Assembly: GCF_019649055.1 (NCBI RefSeq)
Contig: NW_026570233.1
Span: 744,001-808,000 of the forward strand
Direction of reading: 5' to 3'
Origin: Paramacrobiotus metropolitanus
Taxonomy: Eukaryota > Tardigrada > Eutardigrada > Parachela > Macrobiotidae
Length of the DNA stretch: 64,000 nt
Translations under genes and position numbers: made by a program
Notes under the pieces: generated by a model
Seen by the model: the letters and a program-made list of their open reading frames with translations, nothing else
Told to the model about the DNA's origin: nothing
The model's database searches: none
In this document: one piece after another, positions 23,661-36,500 of the stretch
How the letters are laid out: every line of letters starts with the position of its first letter
Numbering within the stretch: position 1 is the stretch's first letter

Positions 23661-25814
23661 ATGAATCCCATACCATCGTCGAACTCGGGGAATCGCGCCG
23701 GGATCGTGACGATGGGTGACGGTATGCAGTACCTGTTAGCGAGTGGAGAAATGAGCGATGCGAGGTTCGCGGTCGGACGGGATTATGGTGACGCGAAGAT
23801 CTTTCCCGCTCACCGGTGAGTTCTCTCTGCGCCATGCTGATCCATGATCTACAACAGCTTGGGGCTGATTTTTTATTAATCGTAAATTGCGTGATGCAGA
23901 ATCCTCCTCGGTGTCCGCAGTGCTGTTTTCCATGCAATGCTATATGGAAGTGTGCCAGAGAACTGTGCAGCTCCCGTCGACATTCCAGACATTCACCCCG
24001 AGGCTTTCGCCAATATGCTCAGGTTTGTCTATGAGACAAAGTTTTCCGTATCGTTCCTGGCAGTCAATATGCTAAAGACAATCGGACAAATTCCGTAGCT
24101 TCATCTACACCGATGCCGTGAAGATCCTCTCCCTGGACAATGTCTTCTTCACACTGGGTTGCGCGGACAAATATGACTTACCCTTTTTGGTGGTGAAGTG
24201 CACCGATTTTGCCGTGAACGAGCTCACCACGAGCAACTGCCTGGATATGTTGGATAGTGTAGGTTTCGCCAGGGGCTTTGCTATAGCAAATTATTTGCTA
24301 TAGCATATATTTCCTGCAAATATCTGGTATCTAGTACGGAGTACCTAACAAGTTGTGTCGTAGGCGGTTCTCTACGCAGCTACCGCTCCGAGCATCGTGG
24401 AAAAGTGCTTGTGCCTGATCGATGAATCAGGCGAAGCTATCTGGGAATCGGAGCAGTTCTGTGAGATCGGACAGGAGGCGCTGCGTCTTATTCTCCAGCG
24501 GGATACGTTAACGGCCAACGAAGACACCATTTGTTGGGCTGCTGAAGAGTAAGCTTAATTCTGCCCACTCTCTTTCTTTTATGACACAAAGTGGCGTTAT
24601 TTCTATTTAAGACTTTTATAAACGGTTTTTCACAGGTGGGCTGGGGCAGTGTGCACGCGAAAGAACATGGACGATTCCTCGGCGAATCGGCGTGAAGTAT
24701 TAGGTCAGGCGTTGTTTCTCATCCGATTTCCGCTCTTGACCGATGTTCAGTTGCTGGATGGGCCCGCGGAGGTACGCTCTTCGCACCAGTTTGTAATCAG
24801 TTTTAGTAATTTTGAAGTCACTGGTTAAAGCATAATATAACCCGGCTGCTGCTTGCGTGCGTTGAGATTACATAGACAAAAACTATCAGCAATCGCAATC
24901 CCGTTAATGTGTGCGGCGTGAACCATCCAGTTAACATTTGCGGCACTTAATGTTTATTCTTCAGAGCGGTTTGTTGCTGCAATCGGAAATACTGGATATC
25001 TACCGTCACAAGCGGGCCACCATCAAACCGCAGCTGCCGTTCCATACGGAGCCTCGACGAAGTTGGCGCGTTCTTTCGTTTCCGGTGGATTATAGCCATG
25101 GTTTACAAAATGTGGTGTAATTTGTAGATATACGCGCTGAGGGCGTCATCAATTTCAAGATCCCAGATGTGAGGGAGCTGCCTGAGGCGGGCATGGATGT
25201 GCTGTATAGCGATCCCATTACAGTCAGAAAGCTGCTTTGGTAGGGGGGCACCGTGGCGGAAGTGGACTAGCCAGTTGTGCGGAGTTTGATGCCATTGCTG
25301 TGCTTCACTTTGCAGGCGCATCCAGGTGTATAAGAACACTGATGGTGAATCTCCTGCACTGAGCTACTTTCTAGTGTGTAATCACTGTCACGACTGCTCG
25401 AATTGCGATTCTTGGGCATGTCAGGCTACTGTCGAACTGCGCGTACTACCGTGGAAAGCGGAAACCGAACCCATGAATAAACGTATGACTGTGTTGCTGT
25501 AGTACTTACTGATGTGGCCCTCGCAAGGCTAACTGTTATAAAGGTTATGTTAAAGTGTTGTACGCTGAAACTCTGTAGCATCGCATGATCTGTTCAATAA
25601 GGAAGATAGTTGGGGATACGCGGAATACATATCTATGGAGGTGGGAGCATTTTTGCGATTGGAAGCATGGAATGCTTCGTCACACACCGTACCATAATGT
25701 GAATGTACATTATAGGAATTACTGGATCCGGCGAAAGGATATGTCAATCCTATTGATTTTTCCTTGAAACTGCAAGTTCGACTGACAGCTGACCTTCCTG
25801 TTGGAATAGAATAG
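23661..25814 (+). CDS. BTB-BACK-PHR domain protein (BTBD3/6 type)
   Basis: Ten exons (23661-23815, 23900-24022, 24099-24258, 24364-24548, 24636-24771, 24965-25061, 25128-25239, 25316-25482, 25579-25640, 25716-25814) give 431 aa with every phase matching. The BTB domain spans about 32-150: MSDARFAVGRDYG, then LLGVRSAVFHAMLYGSVPEN and FIYTDAVK. The BACK domain spans about 150-265: CLCLIDESGEAIW, then NRREVLGQALFLIRFPLLT. A PHR-type beta-sandwich follows: INFKIPDVREL, SDPITVRKLLW, SWACQATVELRVLPWKAE, and finally ELLDPAKGYVNPIDFSLKLQ. Family members are adaptors for cullin-3 ubiquitin ligases; I infer that role here. It is the intact paralog of the pseudogene at 2306-4376, and comparison of the two fixed several splice sites, including the intron inside LLW. 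Confidence 0.9.
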
Positions 25815-26360
25815 GTGCACGGTGTACATGGGTGGCCTGCGAGCAGGGACGAACGACTATAATCACGATGGACATGCTCTGTTTGTAAATTTACTGGTTT
25901 TGTTTTAGCTGTTGCGGTAGTCATAGACAAGAAAACTGTGGCCTTTTGTTAATGCTGAGACGCCGGAGAGTTACGCCTGTGCAGAAAGCGTTTCACGGTA
26001 ATTATCACATTGTCCAGATGTCGCTTTCGGAGGCTCTAGCTGCTGCGCTGCTTGTGCATAAATACGTCTCTTGTTCGCAAAATGCTGCGACCGGTTCGCA
26101 AATTCACCGGTATTCCTTAAGCTGGTTCGTGCCAAGATACTACAGTCTACTAGTGTGCGATTCTAGACAGTAGACACTACAGTCTAGATACTACAGTCTA
26201 CTAGTCGCGCATTTGTGCGATTCAACACATGGGTTCATTAATCAGTAACATAATAATGCTGTAGTGCCACTGCTCGTCGAAGCAACTCGAGCTCTAATGC
26301 TCCAGCAGCATCCTTTTAACAGTATGATGCCTTCGCAATATAATCTTTAAAATTAATAAT
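25815..26360. other. Intergenic with a small tandem duplication
   Basis: Between the convergent BTBD and ankyrin genes. Apart from the duplicated block at 26133-26220 I see nothing specific. Confidence 0.5.
26133..26220. repeat. Tandem duplication around ACTACAGTCTACTAGT
   Basis: The block AGATACTACAGTCTACTAGT occurs at about 26135 and again at about 26186, each followed by a similar GTGCGATTC segment. Partial further copies of ACTACAGTCTA lie between. Confidence 0.75.
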
Positions 26361-26366
26361 TTTATT
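26361..26366 (-). terminator. Poly(A) signal AATAAA for the ankyrin gene
   Basis: AATAAA on the minus strand, about 40 bases downstream of the ankyrin gene stop codon at 26407-26409, a normal place for a cleavage and polyadenylation signal. Confidence 0.55.
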
Positions 26367-26406
26367 TTTGAAGCACCACTACTATTTAGCAGCTCTCACG
26401 TAAACA

Positions 26407-28282
26407 TTACGACGACACAGCCTTCTTGGACGGTTCACATAAGCCCGCTAAAACCCGGTATCCTCTTTGTCTGGCCACTTGAGCAGGCGTTTTTCCCGCC
26501 TTATCACACAAGTTCAGATCAACACCATGTTCCAACAGCATCACAGCGATTTCTTCTCGGCCATGCCAAGCAGCAGCGTGCAGAACGGAATTACCGTTGG
26601 GCAATAAACCAAGTCGCGGTTTGTGCGCAATGAGCAACTGGCAGATATCCAGGTAACCTTTCTGAACGGCTTTGAATAACGGTGTGGAGCCATCTTCCCG
26701 AGGAACATCTGGTAGAGCACCGCGCTGCAGCAGGAGCCGGACAGTATCGGGATGATGCATCTGCACAGCGATCCATAATGGCGATGTACCATCCTGCATC
26801 GACAACAAAAACTGTCACAAATTTACGCGTTAATACTTGGGAAAGGTCTTTCTTTCCCAAAGTTGAAATTCTGTTAAATACAATTTTGGGAAAACTTTCA
26901 CATACATTTTTTAAGGCCACTATGCAATAAGTTTATCAACTTAGAATTCTGCAAAGTAAGCAAATAATTCTATCGCTAATCAAGACTCACAGCTCGGCTT
27001 ATATTAGCATCCAGTCCAACATCCAGCAGGAATCGCACGACATCTTCGTGGCCTTCTTGAGTAGCAAGGAACAGAGCGGTGGCGCCATCCTGTTAAAAAC
27101 AACAAACCGGAAAATGGCACAACGGGTTGCCAGCACGAATAAATGCGCGCGTTATTACATTCATGCGTGTATGGATGTCGGCTTCGTGATCATACAAATA
27201 TCTCACAACATCCAGATGGCCTGACTGGCAAGCGACGGCGAACGGAGTGCCACCATCCTGAAATAACAAAATTTATTTATTATCACAGTTTCTGTTTTCC
27301 AGGTCAAAGCGGCTGTTTACATGGCAGCGGCAATTTATTTCAGCACCATGCCGGTAGAGAGTGGTTATGATGTCGAAGAAGCCGTTCTGGGCCGCATAGT
27401 ACAGCGCTGTCGCTCCTGATATCTAAAAACAAATTTGCCCGTTACATTAATCTTTCGGATTCGGATTACAAAGATACTTATGTACACAGTTAAAAACAGA
27501 AAGAAAATATCTTTATTAATACTCGACTGTTTCGCTTACACTGACATGGTATTGCAAAAAATGTGTTTATTTTACCGTTTACTGTAATTTTAAGATTCAA
27601 AAATCGCTAAGGAAGTTGACGCATCCCTTTGTCTTAAATTATGGAAAGTACAATACGGTAAAAGGTGCATCAGTTAGCGTATGAATCAGGAATAAATTAT
27701 AAGTTGGCTGGCTTTTGCAAGAGTTTTGGTTATAGCTACACTATTGAGAATTTGCTTTCATCTGCCAACGGACAAAATAAACTTGATTTTTTAAAAGCTT
27801 GTAATTTATAAAATGTTTTATAATAAAATTTTAAAAGTACATTTCGTCTTTCGTTGACTTCCGCCTCTTGCTCCAAGAGTTCCTCGACACAAGCCAGATG
27901 GTTATTAGCAACGGCCAACATCAGCGGCGTTGTTCCATCCTTAAAGAAAGTGTTCAAGCATGAAATTCACAAGCATCCGGCAATGCACCGCTGCCCCATT
28001 GTATACAGCACGTACATCTCTGTTAAAAGAAGCGTAACAACACTTACACTATCCTTGACATCCACATGCACCCGGCCCGAATCAAGTACCATCCGCAGTT
28101 TTACCAAGTTACCCTGAAGTGCGGCGAGATGCAGCAGCTGATCGTGCGGAGATTCCTGCTACAATACGGCCATAATTAATTTCTATGTATACCGAAATCG
28201 GGATAATGTTTACCTTCATCGACATTATGCAATCCAAGTACCGCGCCGCGCCACCATCTGTCAGGTAGACACAATGTGCCAT
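26407..28282 (-). CDS. Ankyrin repeat protein, one repeat per exon
   Basis: Seven exons (28214-28282, 28048-28155, 27841-27939, 27321-27422, 27159-27257, 26991-27089, 26407-26793) encode 320 aa. Every intron is phase 0. Exon 1 gives a short leader, MAHCVYLTDGGAARYLDC. Exon 2 carries the first repeat (LLHLAALQGNLVKL). Exons 3, 5 and 6 are each exactly 99 bp and encode one 33-residue repeat beginning DGTTPL, DGGTPF or DGATAL; exon 4 is 102 bp. The last exon holds about three and a half repeats and ends in a TAA at 26407. No kinase, SOCS box or membrane segment is present. It is a protein-binding solenoid of unknown partner, probably cytosolic or nuclear. The start ATG at 28282 follows an in-frame TGA about 24 bases upstream. 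Confidence 0.92.
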
Positions 28283-29256
28283 GTAATCGCTGATAATCAA
28301 TAATCATGTACCGGTGCCGTGATTAACCATATGGACGAGATTAATCCACGAGGAGATTATAGCGCATTTGACGGGAGAGATACACCGGCTTAATGATAAG
28401 CCCGGTAATATGCCGCTGCCGATCGATGCCGGCGTACCGCGTCGTACTGTACGTGGCGCTGATGGAACCGAGCTGGTGTTGTTGTTTTTTCTGGTACCCA
28501 GCGAGTGCGCGCACTGTCTCTCTCTCTCTTCCTCTCAATCGGATGTTAAAGTTCAACAAGCTGATTAATTATACGCAACACGGGCCCGCCAACTGGAGTG
28601 GAACGGAGCCAATCGCGTATTTAATTTAAAGCAGCTGATGGACTACTACTGCAGTGCAGTTACCATAGTATGCCGTTTAAATACTTGATTGGAAAGTTTA
28701 AAGAGGCAATTAAAGAGATGCCTAGCGTGATTTGGCAGATGTGGTCATGTTATAGTGTAACGGATCTATTTGCAGTGTTCATAATCATCTGTCAAACATT
28801 GCTGTATTGAATGTTTGATAAAGTTCCGCTGGGTTACGCCCTGTAGCCAATCATTTGCAAATTACACCGTGGTGGGTAAATATTTATTCACGGTTGTAAC
28901 AATGTGTTAGCGCGTGCCAACGTGCAAAGTTCCAAACAATACCGGTGCTATTACTGTATTTTAACACATTAGTACAGTAGTATCCGGAAAAGCACCGAAC
29001 ATGTGTTAAACGACCATTTGAGCGAAAACAAATTAACTTATCAGCTGACATTGAGGCTTGCGACAAGCTAGCTACGAAAGTCAGTATTTTCAAAGGGCGA
29101 CAGCAGTATAACTTAAAAGATCATTATACAGAGTAACTGTACTGTAATGTGAAGTGCAAAGCCGTTGGTCGAATGAAGACTTAGCTCATATTTATCAGAG
29201 AAAACTTATCATTCCTAAGTAAAATACGGGTACACTTTTGTTCCTCATCTATTTTT
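28283..29256. other. Intergenic, nothing recognised
   Basis: Contains a short CT-rich simple repeat near 28519-28540. Otherwise I see nothing specific. The ankyrin gene promoter should lie here. Confidence 0.5.
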
Positions 29257-29262
29257 TTTATT
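29257..29262 (-). terminator. Poly(A) signal AATAAA for SMYD-like gene A
   Basis: AATAAA on the minus strand, 76 bases downstream of the stop codon at 29338-29340 of gene A. Confidence 0.45.
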
Positions 29263-29337
29263 ATCGACACGAAGTATTTCCCAGAATTTCGCGCTGCTTT
29301 TTTGTTGCGTCAATCGTAATTAAATTTTTTACCCTGC

Positions 29338-32069
29338 TTAAATTTTGAGAAGCTGTTTTATAAGGGTTATTTCAGAAGCGACACCCTTCGCCTCTTTGGT
29401 CTTCGGCGAGTCCGCTCCGCATAATTTCAGGAAGATATCCACTGCTTCCTGTACCATACCCGAGGCCATCTCGTGGGACTCGCTAAAAGTACGACGTAAC
29501 GACCGGTTTGTGCCGGCTGCTCCCCGTCGTCCAATAACTACCGCCTGCCGTCCAATCAGCGTAACGCAAATCGCCGCCCACAGTAAGTTCTGTGCGCGGT
29601 GAATGATGTATTTGGGATACATGGCGCTGAAAGAATCGGGCAATTTCGAATACGTACAATAATATTCTATATAAACTCCCTTTCGTCATCTTACCGCACG
29701 AAAGGGATGAGCGGCTCGAAGATCTTCCAGGCCTGTTCGTGATCCGTCTGGTGGAGTTTATGATCTTGCGTCCAGAAGAGTACATAGCGGAAATGTGCAT
29801 CGCGATGAAGGATATCGGCGTCGTCGAGGTCTCTGCGCAGGTCTTCTTTTGCAGGTTTACGCTCTTCATAGCACATTTTTTGTAAGGCTTCGTATCGGGC
29901 AGAAAATTCTTGAAATCTTTTTAGACGATCATCATTCAGTGCGCCGCATTGTGGACAAGCTGCCAGACTGCGCTCATCGCTAGGAAGACGCTCCATACAG
30001 CCGGGTGTTACACACTTCAGTGGATCGATTTCCGCGGCCTGTGATTTATCGTAAATACAAGTACCAGCTGCTTTTGCCATATATTACTTTCGATATTTCA
30101 GCAAATAAATTATTTCTGTCGATAATTAACAAATAGGAGAATTACTGTTATATAACAGCACTTAATTTTAAATGTGTGCGTGATGAATTAACGGATAACT
30201 TCTAACTTAATGCGTTTACAATTTTGAACATCGTCGAATCGAATTCTGCAACAAATCGTAAGGAACAGAACAATTTAGAATAAGAACGAGAATTTGTTGT
30301 TTTCGCTGCTTAATTTATAATTCACTTGCGCAGGTTCAAATGTGAAATATACGGCAACACCGCGAGAAAACTATACGTACATATTCCTTAGTGCATTTGC
30401 GGCAGATACAAGGCCGTCGGTGGGTTTTTTCGAACATTTCTCGCCGCTCCAGCCGAGTTCTGGAGAACAAATCACACGGGAATTCGGCATAACGAAGCTG
30501 TGTATCAAAAACAAGCATTTTGTAAGGGAGTGACCGTAAATAATTCATACGAGTGCAGCAGTTACTCAGTGTGCTAATTTACTCTTCCGTGCACGAAACT
30601 AAGCCTCATCACTACGAATAAAAATGCCATAGCAGTGACTGGCAAAAACAATTTCAGATTTAGTATGTCGTTTTCGACATCACTAGTAATTGGCCAAAAA
30701 CCGAAGCTGTACATCCTGCATCCCGCGATAAACGGGAATATCCTCCATAGCGTGGATAAACAAGCGGCGCTTCTGAAAATCCATGGTGATATTGCTATCC
30801 AAGCAGACCGGCGTCATCGTCCAGTGTGGCACTTGCGGAAACAAGCCCATCCCGATAACCCGCGTTTTCTGTCCGGGATTGTAAATTGGGATAGCGTTAC
30901 AGTAGGTAATAGTGACACAATAGTCGTGCCTGCAACAAAAAAGTTTACCTAAGTATATTTGTCGATGCAACATAATTGGTTAGTTGCACAGCCAAGGTTA
31001 TGGCAGTCAAGTTGTTCACTCCATCGCGCTGGTTTCAATGGCCAGTTTGCAGGTTATCGAATAGCGTTACTTTTAAAGATGTCTCATCAGTCATCGGAGT
31101 TTCGTAAGTGGCACATGATGAGCGATCATGTCGTTTTTTGTACTTTTCATATTATTTCTTATGCCCATTAATATTATAACTACCGTTGTGTATATCATAA
31201 TTATCATACCGGTTAGTTCTTGGAAAAAGATCTAGAATTTCCGAGACAGATAATTTTCCATGGCCGGCGATTTCTTCCTTTGCATTTAACTGCAGAAAAG
31301 GCAAAAGTTATTACGTGGTACAGGGTACGTACAACATAAGTTTTTACATTAGCACTTAAAGCAATTTATCTTTTGCTGGTCAGATGCGTACGTTAAAATT
31401 ATCCATAAAACCGGCTAAACGGTAGACGAATAGAATCTGATTCCGTACAACTGACAAATCAGGTTAGGTTTATGGCGACACGATACAATACGATACGATA
31501 CACATCCATTAAATAAAAAAATCTTTCACAGCGAGAGGAAGTACCCGAGCCTTTCTGGCAATCTTTTGTGTCAGTATGAAACTGATGCTCCCTGGAATTT
31601 TTCCATTTTCAGCAGACCTTATAGAATCTGCTTCCAGATCCCCGGCCTTGTTAGCAGCAATATCAGCGGCGATATGTTTGAGAGTTTTGCATTCATTCTT
31701 ATGTTCGCTTCTCCAGTCAGCACCCTGTATTAGGTACAAATTAAGCAAGGACGCTTCAGGGCGTATCATATGCGGTCTACCTGACACTCTTTACTGCAGT
31801 ACCGGTGAACCCTACACTTGGAACACATTTGCAGCACGCCAGGTTCTGCCAGACAGTATGCACAGGCTTCTGGATAGTAGCGCCAGTCCAGGCACCATAT
31901 CCATGGTTCACAGGACAGAATTTCATCGCCGGCTTTGAAGGAGCCAGTGCCGGTAGGATGCAAAGCATTAGCGCATTCTTCGTTATGTGACTGAAAGTAA
32001 CAATCTCACCACTGGACGGAACAATCCGTACAAGTGCAATTCCCCTACCGTGTTGCTTCCAGTTTCCAT
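29338..32069 (-). CDS. SMYD-like MYND/SET protein, gene A
   Basis: Proposed exons 32049-32069, 31781-31990, 31545-31724, 31210-31289, 30713-30929, 30381-30497, 29695-30038 and 29338-29626 sum to 485 aa in frame. The MYND finger keeps all ligands (CAYC, CSKC, YCSKECQ, then HKNEC). The SET core reads MTPVCLDSN where active SMYD enzymes have NHSCxPN. The post-SET cysteines CICRKC and a further CxxxxC/CPQCG pair remain. A helical C-terminal region follows. It should bind zinc and partner proteins, but methyltransferase activity is doubtful. Exon 4 is shorter at its 5' end than in gene C. The weak point is the start: the MYND exon has no in-frame ATG, so I propose a 21-bp first exon (METGSNT) with a 58-bp GT-AG intron. 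It is most similar to gene C. Confidence 0.75.
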
Positions 32070-33553
32070 CGGTTCCACGGGACTGTTTATTGGGGCCAGG
32101 TAGTATTTATCAAAACGGCGACAGCTGAATACTGGACGGCTACCTAACTCTACTGTATAATTTCCCAGTTCACCAATATTACAAACTGTATGTTTATTTC
32201 GGCCACCACCGAATCTTTGTGCCGAAAGGTCAAACGTATTAGAAAATACTCGTAGAAGGCTGCATCTGCATATTATCCACTGCATGAGCAGGAAAAGCAG
32301 GTTTTACTCCGTTTTGGCTGGGAAGATAGATTCGGATTCAAAAGAGTACACTGCTATCTGATAGCGCTGTTAATCGTTAACAGACCTCGCGTTGCGCGAC
32401 ATGGCGAGGGTTTCCTTAATTTCGCTCATGCAAAAATCCACTGACAGAGGCAGTCAAATGCGGCATGCTTAGAATTCAAAACCCATAGGTTCACGAACAT
32501 TTTAACGTCTGGTAACCTGGTACGGGTTGCCGCAAAATGACCGAACCTCGCGCTAAAGAAGACCAGAAGCTTCTACGCAAGTAAAATAATAAATGTGATT
32601 TTGGTTTTGCTGACAACAATAGCTGCAAGCGGGGGGATTCTGTTGTACTTAATACCATCAGTTCACGTAGTCTCTCCTCGCGACTTCGCGTAGTCCTCCG
32701 TAACATACTACATTAACTGAGTAAATCATTGAAAAGGCAATGGGCTTTTTGTTTCCCACGTCATGTTTCCTGATTTCAAAGATTCAATTTTCAGGAAAAC
32801 CGTAAATTAAAAACAAAGTTAGACGGAGAAGAAAATTAATCAGTGGCATCAGCAAATTGATTAACGACTTGCTCACTGTTTACTGTAATTCAGATCGGAC
32901 TGTTTTAATCAAGATAAATGGGTTCGGTCATTATTGTCGGCAAATTTATTCTTTTCGGCCAACGGTTGCTAAGAAACCGATACCCAAAAATGCAGTGATT
33001 TATGCGCAGGGCAGTACATAGTACAACGAATGGTCTACACGCTTTGAAAAGCTCTGTACCATGGTGATACATACTCTGTACACGTACTTAAGGACTCTGT
33101 ATAGTGCCGCGCATTTGAGCGCGTACAACCGGATATTTACGTCAGAATAACTACAGATACGTAGTGCCGTAAAGTGGTATAAGAATAAATTTGTGTTTTC
33201 GAACTGCGACCGGTAACGGTTAACGCCACAAGTCTTATCATCGTTAGCCGGTTGCGTAAGAGTGAAACGATCTCTGATAATGACCAATCCTTTCTCCCAA
33301 CAGAAATTTAGCCGATATTTATAGATGTCAAGCTCAGTATTCTTTTCAGGTTTCTTCTAGACCAGAAAACAAGGCTTGATAAAGCTTTAAACGGTTGATT
33401 TTTTATCTTGAATTACTCGTGTTCTCGCAAAAAGTGCATAGAAGCGCGTTTTTGAAAGAATAGGGAACTGAAGTGTGGGCAGGAACGGCCGAAATCCATC
33501 AGTTTTCTCATTTCTTCCAATATCGTTTTCATAATCCGGATTTTGCGTCGAAA
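32070..33553. other. Head-to-head intergenic region of genes A and B
   Basis: About 1.5 kb between the divergent starts of A and B. It may hold a shared or bidirectional promoter, but I see no clear core element. Open frames at 31983-32285 and 33000-33287 have no domain support. Confidence 0.4.
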
Positions 33554-36500
33554 ATGACATCACAGGAAGGCCATTTATCTGCCGGAGCGGATGCAGGACC
33601 GCGCGATGTCAGCAGCCGGTCATTCTGCGCGGGCGACGTTATTATGTTATGTGAGCCGTGGGTCTGGGGATTCGACCACAAAGCCTATGCGCAGCACTGT
33701 GCGCACTGTTTTCAGGAGAAGGAAGGACTGGCGACATGCTCGGGTTGCCACCTGCACCGCTACTGCAGCAAAGCATGCCAGGTGAGCTCATTTATATCAT
33801 TCTATATTTTGTCTGCTTTGCTATGGTTGCAACATCTGCTGAACTTAGATTGAAAAATGTTGATTCTTTTTACGTGGTTCAAGTACTTACTGTAATACAA
33901 CTTCAGCTCACGTTGTTAAATTAATTACGCACGAGTTAGTATGTAACAGTAAATGTGTTCTGGAACTGTTCCCGTCAACAAGATTTTCGAGGTTTTTTCA
34001 AATTCATAACTAGGTTCAGTTTTTAACCATTATTTATTACTGTGAAGTGTTACTGCCCTAAAGAGCGTCACTGTAAATTGTTCGACCAAGTTTGCAGGCC
34101 TCTGACTGGAAAAGGGAGCACAAATTGGAGTGTGCGATGTTGAAAAAGCTTGGTGGTACAATGGAAATGCTCGGTCTCTCCACCGGCTCCAATGAATTTT
34201 CCGGGTCCCAACCCTTTGATCTGGTGGCAAAGATTGCATGCAAAATAAAGGTAAAACTTTAAGGCTGCGGACATATAAAGGGATATAAAAGGAGATAATG
34301 CTGTATCTAGAAGGATTTATAGAACTACCGTACGTAGAACAATTTTTATAAAACTGTGCGGTTGTCACTTGGCCGCAGCTAGGCGCTTAATGCGGCACAA
34401 CACGGAAGTCACGAAATTATTTCTACCCTAAAAACCGCATGTAAAAACATAAAAACTTGTGTCTACGGTGTACAGATGTGTTTAACGTAGCCACGCCACT
34501 TCTTCGTAGCGCAACGCCACAATGAATCTCGGTGACCTCGGGACGGTATCCGCTGTCGACATTCTGCGTATGTTTCCCACTGACGCAGCAGCCCTCCACC
34601 GTCAAGAGTCAGCGTAAGTCGAAAGATCAAGCCCGTACAGTTTTATGCAGCCTGTTTTTGTAGTTTGAAACCACAAATTTATTCCGATTTTTATGCTTGA
34701 CTAGGTGCTGTTAATTTATTGTGTGGTATCATGATCGTATAAAGCTAAAATGTATAAGTTTGCATGAAACCGTAAAGGTCAGATGGTGGATTTTTTAGGA
34801 GCCATCCCATCAGCAAGGTGGAGTCTTTCCTGAGCCTCTCTCCTTCCGAATTCTCCGAATACTATCATATAGCCGGCTACAACGCTCTGGCCATGTTCGA
34901 CATCCTCGGCACGCATCATCCCTTTGCGCATGCGCTGTATCCTCAAGCACCTTTCCGGGCCATGACGCCGGCATGCTGGGATGTCAATGTGGTGTTAAAC
35001 TTCGTGGGCCGCCGTCTAGTTATCCATGCCACTCAGGATATTCCCAACTATACGGGACTTCACGATGTAAGTGAACTGCCGCAAATATCTTGTACTTTGG
35101 GAAAATACGATCACGTGCGTTTCAAATGAAAAATGAATAGTACAATTTCTTAGGAATTTACTAGAAGTAATCACGGCGAGAATATTCGGAACACTGCAAA
35201 TTTTAATATCAGTGTACTTATTGAAAAATTAGCACAGCGCTTGGTTTCGGCGTTTTGACGCTCGTGGGTTGCTTTGGCAGGCTTAATGTCGGTTGCGAAT
35301 TATGTACACCGCTTTGAATGTTTTCCACAGCTTCGCCACAATAAACTTACGCGTGATGCGTTTTTGCTTCCACGAATGGAACGCCGCCATGTGTTCCAAG
35401 TGCTGTATGGTCGTCCATGCAACTGTCGAAAATGCACAAAAGAATACGTAAGTAAACTAAGAATTTATTAAATATGTACAGTGGGCACCATTAATGTGGT
35501 TACTCTAGACAATCGGTCCGAGAACCGATATTTTAACGGCAAGACGAACAGCAGACCAAAATAAGTCGGTCATGTCCATTGCGCGTAGACTCACATGCTA
35601 AACTCAGTCACTTGGAACTTGCACCTTTCTTAGCGAAAACCATCAAGCGATATCTCAAAAGAATAAGAAAAACATTCTAAGAATTTTGATACCAAACAAA
35701 TTGGTTTTTATTACATCTAAGAGAAAATCGAGGCTCCTAAAGTTTTCCGTAGACATAGCATAGGATTTGAATCCACGGTTTGGTTTGTTTTCACTCATAT
35801 GCTTTGTCTACGGGAAACTTCAGGAACCTCGATTTTCTCTTAGATGAAATAAAAACGAATTTGTCTGGTATCAAAATTCTTAGAATTTTTTTCTCATTCT
35901 TTTGAGTTATCGCTTGATGGTTTCTGTTGGGAAATGTGCAAGATGCAAGTGTAAACATCAGCAGGCCGATGGCCAGCACGGAATTGGCTGTGTGAGTACA
36001 GATAATTATCTGGTTGCGCGCGGTTTGAGTGTAAACACATTTATGGCGTCCACTGTACCTGGAATTTCCGCCTTGTCATGATCGCGTTCTTGGTGCATTT
36101 CCAAACGTACTCTGTACATGGTTGTTATAAACAGATCCATCGTTCAGAAAAAAAGATTTACGTAGTTATTCTTGTGGAAATCCGTCCTTTTACTTACTGG
36201 CTCTATTGGTTATTGCGCTGGTAAATAATTCTATGTATTAAAACGAAAAATATGAATTTTTTGTTCGGCTACCGATCACTTCGGCCGTTTCCATTTCGGC
36301 CGCGCTCATTTCGGCCAAAGTTTTTCGGCCGCCACTCAATTCGGCCGCCATTCACTCCGGCCGCCATTCATTTCGGCCGCAACTCACTTCGGCCACAGTA
36401 CATTTCGGCGGAAATAGGGTTTGCCAATACTTTTCACCTGCACCGCGTAATCTACAGATACCCTCTTCTCGGAGAAGCGCTCACGCTGCATAGAGAAAAC

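Noticed and set aside
25062-25315. Premature stops in the BTBD gene at about 25119 and 25241
   Set aside because: Both fall in short GT-AG introns; joined exons read through the PHR domain and the pseudogene copy supports the same sites.
31983-32285. 100-codon minus-strand frame upstream of gene A
   Set aside because: Ends before the MYND exon in another frame and has no similarity to the N-termini of the other four copies; the short exon inside 32049-32069 fits better.
36272-36410. Regularly spaced TTTCGGCCGC units as a CRISPR-like array
   Set aside because: Units and spacers drift together, spacing is about 16 bp, and the genome is clearly eukaryotic. It is a tandem repeat arm.
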